Below are positions 55,733 through 64,000 of a stretch of 64,000 nt of DNA, piece after piece. Source of the DNA: Pseudomonas leptonychotis. Lineage in GTDB: Bacteria > Pseudomonadota > Gammaproteobacteria > Pseudomonadales > Pseudomonadaceae. Where the stretch lies: positions 62,001-126,000 of the forward strand of contig NZ_RFLV01000001.1 in assembly GCF_004920405.1 (NCBI RefSeq), in the 5' to 3' direction. The notes under the pieces were generated by a model. The model was not told where the DNA came from. It made no database searches and worked only from the letters and a program-made list of their open reading frames with translations. Position 1 is the first letter of the stretch. Each line of letters starts with the position of its first letter. Made by a program: the position numbers and the translations under genes.

Positions 55733-56950
55733 TTACCCCACCAACTGATTGAGAGACAGAATCGGCAGCAGGATAGCCAGTACGATCACCAGCACCACTG
55801 CGCCCATAAATACCAACATAAACGGTTCGAACAGCCCGACCAGCAAGGCCACCTGCGCACCCAGGTCGTTTTCCTGATTGCGCGCGGTGCGCGCCAGCAT
55901 CTGGTCCAGCTCACCCGAGCGCTCGCCGCTGGCGATCATGTGCAGCATCATCGGCGGAAACTGGCCGCTGGCTTCCAGTGCACGCGTCAAGCTGCCGCCT
56001 TCGCGAACCTTTTGCGCGGCGATCACCACGTCGGCGCGAATCACTCGGTTGGCGATCACCTGCGCACCAATGCCCAGGGCTTCAACCAACGGCACGCCGC
56101 TGCGAGTCAAAATAGCCAGGGTCGAAGCAAAGCGGGCGCAATCGGTGGCGCGGATCAAACGCCCCACCAACGGGATACGCAGCAAAAAGCCGTGCCAGCG
56201 CGCCTTGACGCCATCATCACGCAACGACCAGCGCAGGGCGAACACACCCAATATCACCACAATCACCGCCAGCCAGCCCCACCCCTTGACCCAATCACTC
56301 AGAGCAATCAGGCCACGGGTCAGCGCCGGCAGGGTTTGCCCGGAGTCGATAAACACCCGCACCACATCCGGCACCACATAGCCAAGTAGAAAGCCGACGA
56401 TCAGTAACGAGGCGCACATCAGAATCAGCGGATAGAGCAGCGCCAACTGGATTTTCTGTCGTGACTGCTGGCGTTGCTCGGTGTAGTCGGCCAACTGTTC
56501 CAGCACCGGACCCAGATGGCCGGCATGTTCACCCGCCGCTACGGTGGCGCGGTACAGCTCGGGAAACGCCGAAGGAAATTCTTTCAGGCTGCTGGCCAGG
56601 TCATGGCCTTCGAGCACCCGCGCCCGCACCGCCAGCAACATACTTTGGATACGCGGTGAGCTGGCCTGCGCAGCAGCTGCGCGCAAGGACTCCTCAATCG
56701 GCAGCGCCGCCTGCACCAAGGTTGCCAATTGGCGGGTAATCAGTGCCAGATCACGGGCTGAAATACCCCGTGCGAAGCTGAAATGCCCCGCACCGCTGAC
56801 GTTTTCCCGGGTGCGGGTGGCCTTAACGTCGAGTGGTGCCAGTTGTCGCTCGCGCAGTATTTGCCGCACCTGGCGGGCGCTATCGGCTTCCAGCACGCCT
56901 TTCTGCTGGCGTCCGTTGCCGTCGAGAGCAAGGTATTCGAAGGCCGCCAT
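55733..56950 (-). CDS. xcpS: Type II secretion inner-membrane protein GspF/XcpS
   Basis: A 405-residue polytopic platform protein with two repeated cytosolic GspF domains and three membrane helices (about 170-190, 220-240, 375-400). Conserved LALITRQLATLVQAALPIEE and FASTLAILTRSGVPLVEAL mark the two repeats. Its ATG overlaps the xcpR stop by one base. Confidence 0.97.
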   Translation of the reverse strand: MAAFEYLALDGNGRQQKGVLEADSARQVRQILRERQLAPLDVKATRTRENVSGAGHFSFARGISARDLALITRQLATLVQAALPIEESLRAAAAQASSPRIQSMLLAVRARVLEGHDLASSLKEFPSAFPELYRATVAAGEHAGHLGPVLEQLADYTEQRQQSRQKIQLALLYPLILMCASLLIVGFLLGYVVPDVVRVFIDSGQTLPALTRGLIALSDWVKGWGWLAVIVVILGVFALRWSLRDDGVKARWHGFLLRIPLVGRLIRATDCARFASTLAILTRSGVPLVEALGIGAQVIANRVIRADVVIAAQKVREGGSLTRALEASGQFPPMMLHMIASGERSGELDQMLARTARNQENDLGAQVALLVGLFEPFMLVFMGAVVLVIVLAILLPILSLNQLVG

Positions 56951-58437
56951 TATTCTTCTCGCGTCACGCGCAGCACTTCCTCGACCGTGGTCGCCCCTTC
57001 CAGCACCTTGCGCCGGCCATCCTCCCGGATGCTCGGGCCCAGACTGCGAGCGTGGCGGGTCATGTCTTGTTCGGAGGCAGCGTTGTGAATCAGGGTGCGC
57101 AGGTGATCGTCAAACACCACCAACTCATAAATGCCGGTACGGCCGCGATAGCCTTGCTGGTGACACTCGGCGCAGCCACGGGCGTGATACAGGGTCGGCG
57201 GCGGCGCAAATGGCACGCCAAGCAATTTGCACTCGGCTTCATCAGCTTGATAAGCCTCTTTGCAATGCGGACAGAGCACCCGCACCAGGCGCTGAGCCAG
57301 TACACCGAGCAAGGACGACGACAACAGAAACGGCTCGATGCCCATGTCCACCAGGCGGGTGATCGCGCCGATGGCACTGTTGGTGTGCAAGGTCGAGAGC
57401 ACCAGGTGACCAGTCAACGAGGCCTGCACAGCGATTTCGGCGGTTTCCTTGTCGCGAATCTCACCGACCATTACCACATCCGGGTCCTGACGCAGGATGG
57501 CGCGCAGGCCGCGGGCAAAGGTCATATCCACCTTGGCATTAACCTGGGTCTGACCAATACCTTCGAGGTGATATTCGATCGGGTCTTCGACGGTAAGGAT
57601 ATTGCGTGTGCGGTCATTCAGGCTGACCAGGCTGGCGTACAGCGTGGTGGTCTTGCCCGAACCAGTGGGCCCGGTGACCAGCAGAATGCCGTGGGGCTTG
57701 CGCACAGTGGCTTCCATCAGGTCGCGATCGCGCGCGCTCATGCCCAGGTGCTGCAGGTTGAGGCGGCCGGCTTGCTTGTCGAGCAAACGCAGCACCACCC
57801 GCTCGCCATTGGCCGACGGCAGTGTGGAAACCCGCACGTCCACCTCACGACCGCCGACTTTCAGGGAAATTCGTCCATCCTGGGGGATACGCTTTTCGGC
57901 AATATCCAGCCGCGCCATGACCTTGATCCGCGACACCAGCAGAGCTGCCAGCTCGCGCTTGGGCTCCAGCACCTCACGCAGAATACCGTCGACGCGAAAG
58001 CGCACGACCAGGCGTTTTTCGAAGGTTTCTAGGTGGATATCCGAGGCGTTTTCCTTGATCGCTTCGCCCAGGATGGCATTGATCAAACGAATGATCGGCG
58101 CGTCGTCTTCCTGTTCCAGCAGGTCCTCGGTTTCAGGTACCTGCTCGGCCAGAGCGGCCAGATCCAGGCTACCGCCAATGTCCTCAGCCAGCTGCATGGA
58201 CGCCGAGTCATGCTGGTAAGCCTTGCCCAGTGCTTGCTCGAAGGCCTCAAGTGACAAGGCATGCAGCGGTAACTGCGCACCGACGAAGCGTTGCGCCTCG
58301 GCCAGCGCCACCAGTTCAGCGCCAGGACGGTAGGCCAGGCCAGGCACGCCCTCCACCACCAGCAGGACCACGCCATGGCGCCGGGCAAAACTGAATGGTA
58401 ATCGCCGTACTGGCACATCTATAAGCAGCGCGTTCAT
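56950..58437 (-). CDS. xcpR: Type II secretion ATPase GspE/XcpR
   Basis: A 495-residue cytosolic hexameric ATPase powering pseudopilus assembly. The N-terminal XcpY-binding domain covers ~1-140, then [23 protein letters not shown], Walker [16 protein letters not shown], Asp box [10 protein letters not shown], Walker [19 protein letters not shown], and a tetracysteine zinc knuckle (CPHC ... CAEC). First gene of the operon; AAGG lies upstream of the ATG. Divergent from xcpP. Confidence 0.97.
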   Translation of the reverse strand: MNALLIDVPVRRLPFSFARRHGVVLLVVEGVPGLAYRPGAELVALAEAQRFVGAQLPLHALSLEAFEQALGKAYQHDSASMQLAEDIGGSLDLAALAEQVPETEDLLEQEDDAPIIRLINAILGEAIKENASDIHLETFEKRLVVRFRVDGILREVLEPKRELAALLVSRIKVMARLDIAEKRIPQDGRISLKVGGREVDVRVSTLPSANGERVVLRLLDKQAGRLNLQHLGMSARDRDLMEATVRKPHGILLVTGPTGSGKTTTLYASLVSLNDRTRNILTVEDPIEYHLEGIGQTQVNAKVDMTFARGLRAILRQDPDVVMVGEIRDKETAEIAVQASLTGHLVLSTLHTNSAIGAITRLVDMGIEPFLLSSSLLGVLAQRLVRVLCPHCKEAYQADEAECKLLGVPFAPPPTLYHARGCAECHQQGYRGRTGIYELVVFDDHLRTLIHNAASEQDMTRHARSLGPSIREDGRRKVLEGATTVEEVLRVTREE

Positions 58438-58696
58438 TCGTAACAGGCCTTAAGCACAGTAACCCGACACAGCACCCACGGCTGGAAAGCGAAGGCTCAA
58501 AATCAAAGGTTCTGTGAATTAATTGTTGTATGTTGCTCGCAGTAGAGCGAAAACAGCACGCTATCTTTAGCACATTGAGCTGACCGACACACTACCCCAA
58601 CGGGGGGCTGCCAAATGCTTGCCAAGTGTCTATGATCAGCGCGCGATCCACGCCACATAGTAGGCCACATAATAATAAGTTCTGGAGTGACGCACC
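58438..58696. promoter_or_regulatory. Divergent control region xcpR / xcpP
   Basis: 259 bp between the two xcp operons, with A/T-rich patches (58506-58535 and around 58668-58680) fitting opposing promoters. In P. aeruginosa this region is quorum-sensing regulated; I did not find a clear las/rhl box here. Confidence 0.5.
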
Positions 58697-59341
58697 TTGC
58701 CCTTTTCGGCTATTCAACGCTGGCTGCAGAGCCATATCGCGACCCTAATGGGGCTTGTGCTTGTGACTGCCATGAGCGCCAGCCTGGCATGGCAAAGCGC
58801 CGATTGGCTGCGGTTGCTGCGTTCACCCGCGGCGGCGAGCGATAACACGAGCAACGAAGCCGCTGTGGCCGTGCATAGCCTCGAAATCGGCCACTTATTC
58901 GGCACCCACAACGCAACCAGCGACGGCCCCGCGCCCAGCACCAACCTGCGCCTGACCCTGCTCGGCAGTTTCGTGCACGCCGATCCTGCTCGCTCCACCG
59001 CGATTATTCGCAGCGAAGGCAGCACCGCGCAGCGTTACAGCATCGACAGTGAAATCAGCAGCGGCGTGCGCTTGCACTCGGTCGCAGCGGACCGCGTTGA
59101 GCTGCTGCGCAATGGCCGCCGTGAGAGCCTCAGTTTTCCGCTCAATAGCTCGACCGCCGGCAACGTGCAAAGCAATACCCAGGAAATCATGGCCGACCCC
59201 CTTGAGCAGCTCAGCGAGATGGAGTCCGATGACCTGAGCCAACTGCGCGAGCGCATGGACGCCCTGCGTGAGCAAATGCAGGCCTCAGACAGCCTACCCA
59301 GCGGCGCAGAACCCACCGAACAGCCCACGGAAGACAACTGA
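58697..59341 (+). CDS. xcpP: Type II secretion protein GspC/XcpP
   Basis: A 214-residue bitopic inner-membrane protein: helix LMGLVLVTAMSASLAWQSA (about 17-35), a periplasmic HR domain (NLRLTLLGSFVHADPARSTA, RYSIDSEISSGVRLHSVAADRV) that contacts the secretin, and a C-terminal coiled coil (QLSEMESDDLSQLRERMDAL) instead of a PDZ domain, as in other Xcp systems. The start codon is TTG at 58697, supported by GGAG 9 nt upstream; the first ATG (58748) falls inside the membrane helix. 4 nt before xcpQ. Confidence 0.94.
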   Translation: MPFSAIQRWLQSHIATLMGLVLVTAMSASLAWQSADWLRLLRSPAAASDNTSNEAAVAVHSLEIGHLFGTHNATSDGPAPSTNLRLTLLGSFVHADPARSTAIIRSEGSTAQRYSIDSEISSGVRLHSVAADRVELLRNGRRESLSFPLNSSTAGNVQSNTQEIMADPLEQLSEMESDDLSQLRERMDALREQMQASDSLPSGAEPTEQPTEDN

Positions 59342-59345
59342 CACG

Positions 59346-61295
59346 ATGACCCCGACTCTCTCGCGCGTTACCATCGCCCTGCTGGCCGCCGGATTGGCCT
59401 GCAGCTCATTACCACTGAGTGCAGCTGTTACAGCCGTCACACCGAGCGCCAGCCAGCAAGAAGAAAGCTGGACCATCAACCTCAAAGGGGCCGATATCCG
59501 TGAGTTTATCGACCAAGTCGCGCAGATCAGCGGGCAAACCTTTGTTGTCGATCCGCGGGTCAAGGGCCAGGTCAACGTGGTGTCTAACAGCCCACTGACC
59601 TTGAGCGAGGTCTATCAGCTGTTCCTCTCGGTGATGGCCACCCACGGTTTCAGCGTGATCACCCAGGGTGACCAGGCGCGCATCGTGCCTAACGCCGAGG
59701 CCAAGTCCGACGCAGATGCGGGCCGCAGCGCGCCGGATCGCTTGGAAACCCGGCTGATTCAAGTACAGCACGGCTCAGCCACCGAGCTGATTCCGCTGAT
59801 TCGCCCATTGGTGCCGCAGTACGGTCACCTGGCGGCAATTAGCAGCGCTAACGCGATCATCATCAGCGACCGCACGGCCAATATCGAACGCATCGAAGAC
59901 CTGCTGCGTCAGCTCGACCAGAAAGGTCAGAACGACTACAGCGTGCTCAACTTGCAACATGCCTGGGTGATGGACACCGCCGAAGTGCTGCGCAGCGCCG
60001 TGGACCGCGGCCAAGCCAAAGGCGCATCCGGCACCCAAGTGATTGCCGACGGCCGTACCAACCGCCTGATTTTGCTCGGCCCACCCGCCGCACGGGCCAA
60101 ACTGGTAGCCCTGGCGCAATCACTGGACACGCCCACCAGCCGCTCGGCCAATACCCGAGTGATTCGCCTGCGCCATGGCGATGCCAAAAGCCTGGCAGAA
60201 ACCCTGGGGGAAATTTCCGAGAAGCTCAAACCGGAAGCGGCCGGGGAAACCACTGGCAAACCGCAAACCATCCTGATTCGCGCCGATGAAAGCCTCAACG
60301 CCCTGGTGTTGCTGGCTGAACCGGATGTGGTGGCCACCCTGGAAGACATCGTGCGCCAGCTCGACGTACCGCGCGCTCAGGTCATGGTCGAGGCCGCCAT
60401 TGTCGAAGTCTCCGGCGATATCAGTGACGCGCTGGGCGTGCAATGGGCCGTAGATGCCCGCGGCGGCAGCGGCGGCCTGGGCGGTACCAACTTCAGCGGC
60501 ACCGGGCTGTCAGTGGGCCGAGTCCTGCAAGCCATCCAGGACAGCGGCAATGACACCGACAACAACACCCTGGGCAACCTTCCGGACGGTGCAATCATCG
60601 GCTTGGGTACCGACAGTTTCGGCGTGCTGATCACTGCATTGTCAGCCAACAGTAAAAGCAACCTGCTGTCGACGCCGAGCCTGCTGACCCTCGATCACCA
60701 GAAAGCGGAAATCCTGGTCGGGCAAAACGTGCCCTTCCAGACCGGCTCCTTTACCACCAGTGCCTCAGGAGCCGACAACCCCTTCACCACCATTGAGCGC
60801 CAGGACATCGGCGTGACCCTGAAAGTCACCCCGCATATCAACGATGGCGCCAGCCTGCGCCTGGAAATCGAGCAGGAAATCTCCTCGATCGCGCCCACCA
60901 GCCAGGGCGTAAATGCGGTCGACCTGATCACCAACAAGCGCTCGATCAAAAGCACCATTCTCGCCGAGAACGGCCAGGTCATCGTATTGGGCGGGCTGAT
61001 TCAGGATGACGTCACCCAAGCTGATTCCAAGGTGCCGCTGCTGGGTGACCTACCCCTGCTCGGCCGGTTGTTCCGCTCCACTAAAGAGACGCGGATCAAA
61101 CGCAACCTGATGGTCTTCCTGCGCCCGACGGTTATCCGCGACGCGGCCGGTATGGCAGCGTTGTCCGGGAAGAAATACAGCGATATCCGTGTGCTCGGTG
61201 ATGTGCGCGAGGACTATCGCCCCGGCATATTGCCACGTGATCCGGTGCAGCTGTTTGACAAGGCAGAACCTGGGGCCGTCGATCTGCGCGAATAG
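59346..61295 (+). CDS. xcpQ: Type II secretion outer-membrane secretin GspD/XcpQ
   Basis: A 649-residue secretin that forms the 15-mer outer-membrane gate. Signal peptide to SLPLSAA; N0 (WTINLKGADIREFIDQVAQISG), N1-N3 repeats, then the secretin core with VMVEAAIVEVSGDISDALGVQW, LLSTPSLLTLDHQKAEILVGQNVPF and VIVLGGLIQDD. A C-terminal S domain (~KKYSDIRVLGDVREDYRPG) is the pilotin-binding type. The start at 59346 follows xcpP by 4 nt; an ATG at 59268 is inside xcpP and not a signal peptide. Confidence 0.97.
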   Translation: MTPTLSRVTIALLAAGLACSSLPLSAAVTAVTPSASQQEESWTINLKGADIREFIDQVAQISGQTFVVDPRVKGQVNVVSNSPLTLSEVYQLFLSVMATHGFSVITQGDQARIVPNAEAKSDADAGRSAPDRLETRLIQVQHGSATELIPLIRPLVPQYGHLAAISSANAIIISDRTANIERIEDLLRQLDQKGQNDYSVLNLQHAWVMDTAEVLRSAVDRGQAKGASGTQVIADGRTNRLILLGPPAARAKLVALAQSLDTPTSRSANTRVIRLRHGDAKSLAETLGEISEKLKPEAAGETTGKPQTILIRADESLNALVLLAEPDVVATLEDIVRQLDVPRAQVMVEAAIVEVSGDISDALGVQWAVDARGGSGGLGGTNFSGTGLSVGRVLQAIQDSGNDTDNNTLGNLPDGAIIGLGTDSFGVLITALSANSKSNLLSTPSLLTLDHQKAEILVGQNVPFQTGSFTTSASGADNPFTTIERQDIGVTLKVTPHINDGASLRLEIEQEISSIAPTSQGVNAVDLITNKRSIKSTILAENGQVIVLGGLIQDDVTQADSKVPLLGDLPLLGRLFRSTKETRIKRNLMVFLRPTVIRDAAGMAALSGKKYSDIRVLGDVREDYRPGILPRDPVQLFDKAEPGAVDLRE

Positions 61296-61308
61296 CGCAT
61301 TGGCAAAC

Positions 61309-61342
61309 AAAAAGGCCTCGGTAAATACCGAGGCCTTTTTTT
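61309..61342. terminator. Bidirectional terminator xcpQ / haem peroxidase
   Basis: A perfect 15-bp stem AAAAAGGCCTCGGTA / TACCGAGGCCTTTTT with a minimal loop, 13 nt past xcpQ and 18 nt past the converging peroxidase gene; T-tracts on both strands. Confidence 0.9.
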
Positions 61343-61359
61343 ATTACGGCGACTAGCGC

Positions 61360-64000
61360 TTACTTATCTTCGTTACGCTGATGCTTGAAGAACACCCCGT
61401 TGTCACCGAAGGCTGAGGCGATAAACGCCGAGGTCAGCTCCATCTCGCCGATCTTCACCGCGCTGTTGCGGCGCTGAGCAGCATAGTAACGACTGATCGA
61501 GGGGATGATTGAGGTTTTGATCTCCATCGCCGTAGCGTAAACGTCATAGACCTTGGTGCCTGCATTCAAGGTCAGCAGATCGTTGCGGAAATCATGGGCC
61601 GTGCTGGCAAAGCGGTTACGCAGCTCACTTCGCGGCACGAAGTAGATCTGCGTCGGCGCCTTGGGCTTGGCCACCACCGCACCGTTCTGGCTGACTTCGG
61701 CCAGGTCGTTAAGCAGCAGCAATGTCGGTTTCATGCTCACCGCCGAGAACAAGATGGTCGTGCCCAAGGTGTCGTTAACTTCCGGCACCACGTATTGCGA
61801 TAACTCGTTGGCGAAGAAGTTATGGTTCGCGCCCTGCCCGCTCAAGGTATAGAGCGCCGAGACGTTTTCCGACGGTTTGCCATCGACAAAGGCTTTCCAC
61901 GCCAAGCCAGGGGCAAAACCTCGATCAGCCGGATCACCGGTTACTGATAAGCGCAGCAAGCCACTGTCTGAGCCTTGGAACAGGCCGCTGAAGGGGTTGT
62001 TCGGCACGGCAACAAACTTGACCTTGGCCATCACCCCATGGGGATGAATGGGTTTCTCGTAACCAGCCGGCGCCACGTCGCTGCGGGTTTTCACCTTGCT
62101 CCACAGGATCGAGCTGATCAGTCCGCCAATATTCACTGGCTGCAAAACTGGCAGCCGGTCGGCGGCGTACTGGGTGCGTAACGCGCCGTTAACCCAGAGG
62201 TTTTCCTGCTTGTTGGCCGCCGGCCAGCTTTCGTAATCCGCCGGGATGTTCAGGCCCCAGGGTTTGAAGGCGTTTTCCACACCAACCAAACTGCTCTGCA
62301 ACTGCGGGTTATGCCGACGCAATACATCGACCATGGTCGTGTGTTCAACCCAATCGATACCTTCCTGGGTGTACACCTCAGGGCGATAGTCCTTGGTATA
62401 GAAACGGTCAGCCATCAGCCGGCGTGAGGCGTTCATGATGAAAATCTGGAACGCTGTCTCACCGAAAGCAAAGCCATCTGGGCGCACCGTTTCCGCCAAT
62501 TGGCCGACCAGGGTGTCGATTTTCTCGATGTCGTTGCTGTACAGACGCTTGAGCTCGGCCAAGGTGGCCGCATCCTTAGTCAGGTCCTCGAACTTGGTGA
62601 TTGGATTGAGGCCGATCTGCCGGCGGAACTCGTTATAGCGCGGCACGCCACGTTCACGGTCACGCAGCACGTCGATGGCCGCCAAGTCGATATCGCCTAC
62701 CAATGGCATCGACAGGTTACGCAGGAAGTTGGGGTAGTTGTGCAGCGTCAACGAACCTGGATTGGTGATACCGAAGGAATACCACAGGCGCTCCGGGCGT
62801 TCGTCGTTGAGCAGGTTCTCAGCGTCGCGGTCACGGGTATTTTGCAGTGCAATGGTGCGCGAGACCTGATTGGAGCCGATGTCATACACCTGCACGTTGT
62901 CACGCATCAGTGGGTGCATGCGGTACACCGAGACAAACTCTTCGGTGAGGGTGAACGGCACACCGTAGTTGTTCGGCGCAGTGGAGCCAACGATGCCCGT
63001 CAGGGCGTGATCGATGGCGCTGTTGCCGACACCTGGGGCCACATTCGGGTCGAAACCGAGAATGCGTTTAACGAAAGAGTCGGACTTAGCCAAGTCTGCC
63101 TGCAGCATGCGTACTTCCGCCTGGAAGTCATCACGCGGGCCGCCCTGACCGATTAAGCCCCACCAGTTGGAATACATGGCGCGCTCGGTAATCGGGTTGG
63201 CGATCACTGCCGGGGTCCATTCCACGGTATGGATCTTGGCCATCAACGCCGCGTTAATCAGGCGCGCCCGGTCGTACAGCCACTGGTCACTCTGCGCCGG
63301 GTATTTCTGCTTGAGTTTGCTGGCAATGGCGTTGTGCTCAAGGGTGAACAGCTGATGCAGCATGCTCAAGCCCACCCACCAGTTTTCGTTGAAACCGGTG
63401 ACGGGTTTGCCGCTGAGCAGCTCGGTGGGCAAGGTGCCGTTGGCATTGACCTTGAGCTTGCCGTCGACAAAAGAACGCACCTTGTCGTTGGTTTCCTTGC
63501 TGCTGCCATACAGCTGCGAGCCATCCCACCAGTGGGTGTTGTGGTTACGGTAGGTTTGCGGCTTGCCGGCGTCACTGCTGCTGCGGCTCGGGTCAGGCTG
63601 GGTGCGCTTGACCGACATGTTACCGCTGCCCAGCACATCGCCTGGCGGTAGCGGAAACTGGATCGGATCGGCATCGGCATTCGGGCCGTGGTCGAACCAA
63701 TCGTGCACCATAAATTGAATCCAGGCAGCGGCGATAAAGTTGAGGCTGGCCGCGGGTTTGAATTCCTCACGCGCCATCAGGCTGTTACTCACCTCGCGTG
63801 GGTTGGGCGTCAACAAGGTACTGGTTTCACCCCGAGTCACTGCCGGGTTGACGTTACGACCGAAGCGCCGATACACCGAGCCCTCGGCCGGATTACTGAG
63901 AATATTGCAGGTACCGTCCTCGGTACGCGCTGCCTGGCTGCGCGCATCACAGGTGATGTTGGCGTTGTAGCCCGCGTAATTTTCGACATCAAAAAGGTTG
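61360..64000 (-). CDS. Animal-type haem peroxidase / fatty-acid dioxygenase-like protein (cut by right edge)
   Basis: At least 879 residues; the frame stays open to the window edge (visible upstream residues include TEDGTCNILSNPAEGSVYRR), so the true start lies outside and the GTG at 63876 is internal. Peroxidase-cyclooxygenase superfamily: distal His in FMVHDWFDHG, WWDGSQLYGS, TLEHNAIASKL, proximal His in FVSVYRMHPLMRD, and the Arg-rich segment FGETAFQIF/ASRRLMADRF. These match plant and bacterial alpha-dioxygenase/peroxinectin relatives. The last ~280 residues extend beyond the usual catalytic core and are of unknown fold. Oxidation of fatty acids or halides is possible; the proximity to xcp hints at secretion but is not proof. 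Confidence 0.85.
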   Translation of the reverse strand, partial: NLFDVENYAGYNANITCDARSQAARTEDGTCNILSNPAEGSVYRRFGRNVNPAVTRGETSTLLTPNPREVSNSLMAREEFKPAASLNFIAAAWIQFMVHDWFDHGPNADADPIQFPLPPGDVLGSGNMSVKRTQPDPSRSSSDAGKPQTYRNHNTHWWDGSQLYGSSKETNDKVRSFVDGKLKVNANGTLPTELLSGKPVTGFNENWWVGLSMLHQLFTLEHNAIASKLKQKYPAQSDQWLYDRARLINAALMAKIHTVEWTPAVIANPITERAMYSNWWGLIGQGGPRDDFQAEVRMLQADLAKSDSFVKRILGFDPNVAPGVGNSAIDHALTGIVGSTAPNNYGVPFTLTEEFVSVYRMHPLMRDNVQVYDIGSNQVSRTIALQNTRDRDAENLLNDERPERLWYSFGITNPGSLTLHNYPNFLRNLSMPLVGDIDLAAIDVLRDRERGVPRYNEFRRQIGLNPITKFEDLTKDAATLAELKRLYSNDIEKIDTLVGQLAETVRPDGFAFGETAFQIFIMNASRRLMADRFYTKDYRPEVYTQEGIDWVEHTTMVDVLRRHNPQLQSSLVGVENAFKPWGLNIPADYESWPAANKQENLWVNGALRTQYAADRLPVLQPVNIGGLISSILWSKVKTRSDVAPAGYEKPIHPHGVMAKVKFVAVPNNPFSGLFQGSDSGLLRLSVTGDPADRGFAPGLAWKAFVDGKPSENVSALYTLSGQGANHNFFANELSQYVVPEVNDTLGTTILFSAVSMKPTLLLLNDLAEVSQNGAVVAKPKAPTQIYFVPRSELRNRFASTAHDFRNDLLTLNAGTKVYDVYATAMEIKTSIIPSISRYYAAQRRNSAVKIGEMELTSAFIASAFGDNGVFFKHQRNEDK

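Overview
The window is Pseudomonas chromosome (gamma-proteobacteria), probably not P. aeruginosa. Three blocks have the gene order I remember from P. aeruginosa PAO1: gloA-argG-motY-pyrC-rnt; gdhB followed by the MoxR/BatA-D operon; and pepN, DUF2797, yeaC, rhomboid, phosphatase, nadK, fadH, AraC regulator, tRNA-Asp x2, tRNA-Val and the xcp type II secretion genes. The first two blocks lie far apart in PAO1, so their junction at rnt/gdhB is a rearrangement relative to that genome. The species cannot be fixed from the sequence alone.

Left region (1-9419, all minus strand) is the most unusual part. It is a tightly coupled operon that runs off the left edge. In transcription order it encodes an acyl carrier protein with a C-terminal zinc ribbon, an active ketosynthase (KS), a degenerate KS, a second active KS, a second degenerate KS with the Gln-for-Cys change typical of chain-length factors, a fused class III aminotransferase / acyl-ACP reductase, a FabG-type ketoreductase and the start of another SDR. 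The logic is that of a type II PKS/FAS with two KS-CLF-like pairs whose ACP-bound chain is released by reduction to an aldehyde and transamination to an amine. The promoter has a near-perfect dyad between its -35 and -10 elements, as in MerR-family promoters. Upstream lies a non-coding, partly AT-rich kilobase containing a possible fragment of an L/F-tRNA-transferase gene.

Centre-left (10360-27114) is core metabolism: glyoxalase I, argininosuccinate synthase, the flagellar stator protein MotY, dihydroorotase, RNase T, the giant NAD-glutamate dehydrogenase, then a six-gene overlapping operon (MoxR ATPase, DUF58, DUF4381, two VWA proteins, BatD).

Centre (27448-34503, minus) is an envelope-transport set: DUF1302 and DUF1329 proteins, a Ycf48-like beta-propeller and an RND/MMPL permease. 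The first gene has a CCCCA-N5-TGGGG dyad upstream. Then come aminopeptidase N and a run of small conserved genes ending in NAD kinase, DUF1853, a cNMP-binding/rhodanese protein, a D-cysteine-desulfhydrase-like enzyme, a coiled-coil protein, an NTF2-like protein, 2,4-dienoyl-CoA reductase and its divergent AraC-type neighbour.

Right region (50318-64000) holds a tiny acidic ORF, three tRNAs, the complete xcp type II secretion locus as two divergent operons (xcpR-Z minus, xcpPQ plus), and a large animal-type haem peroxidase cut by the right edge. No IS element, CRISPR array or rRNA was seen.
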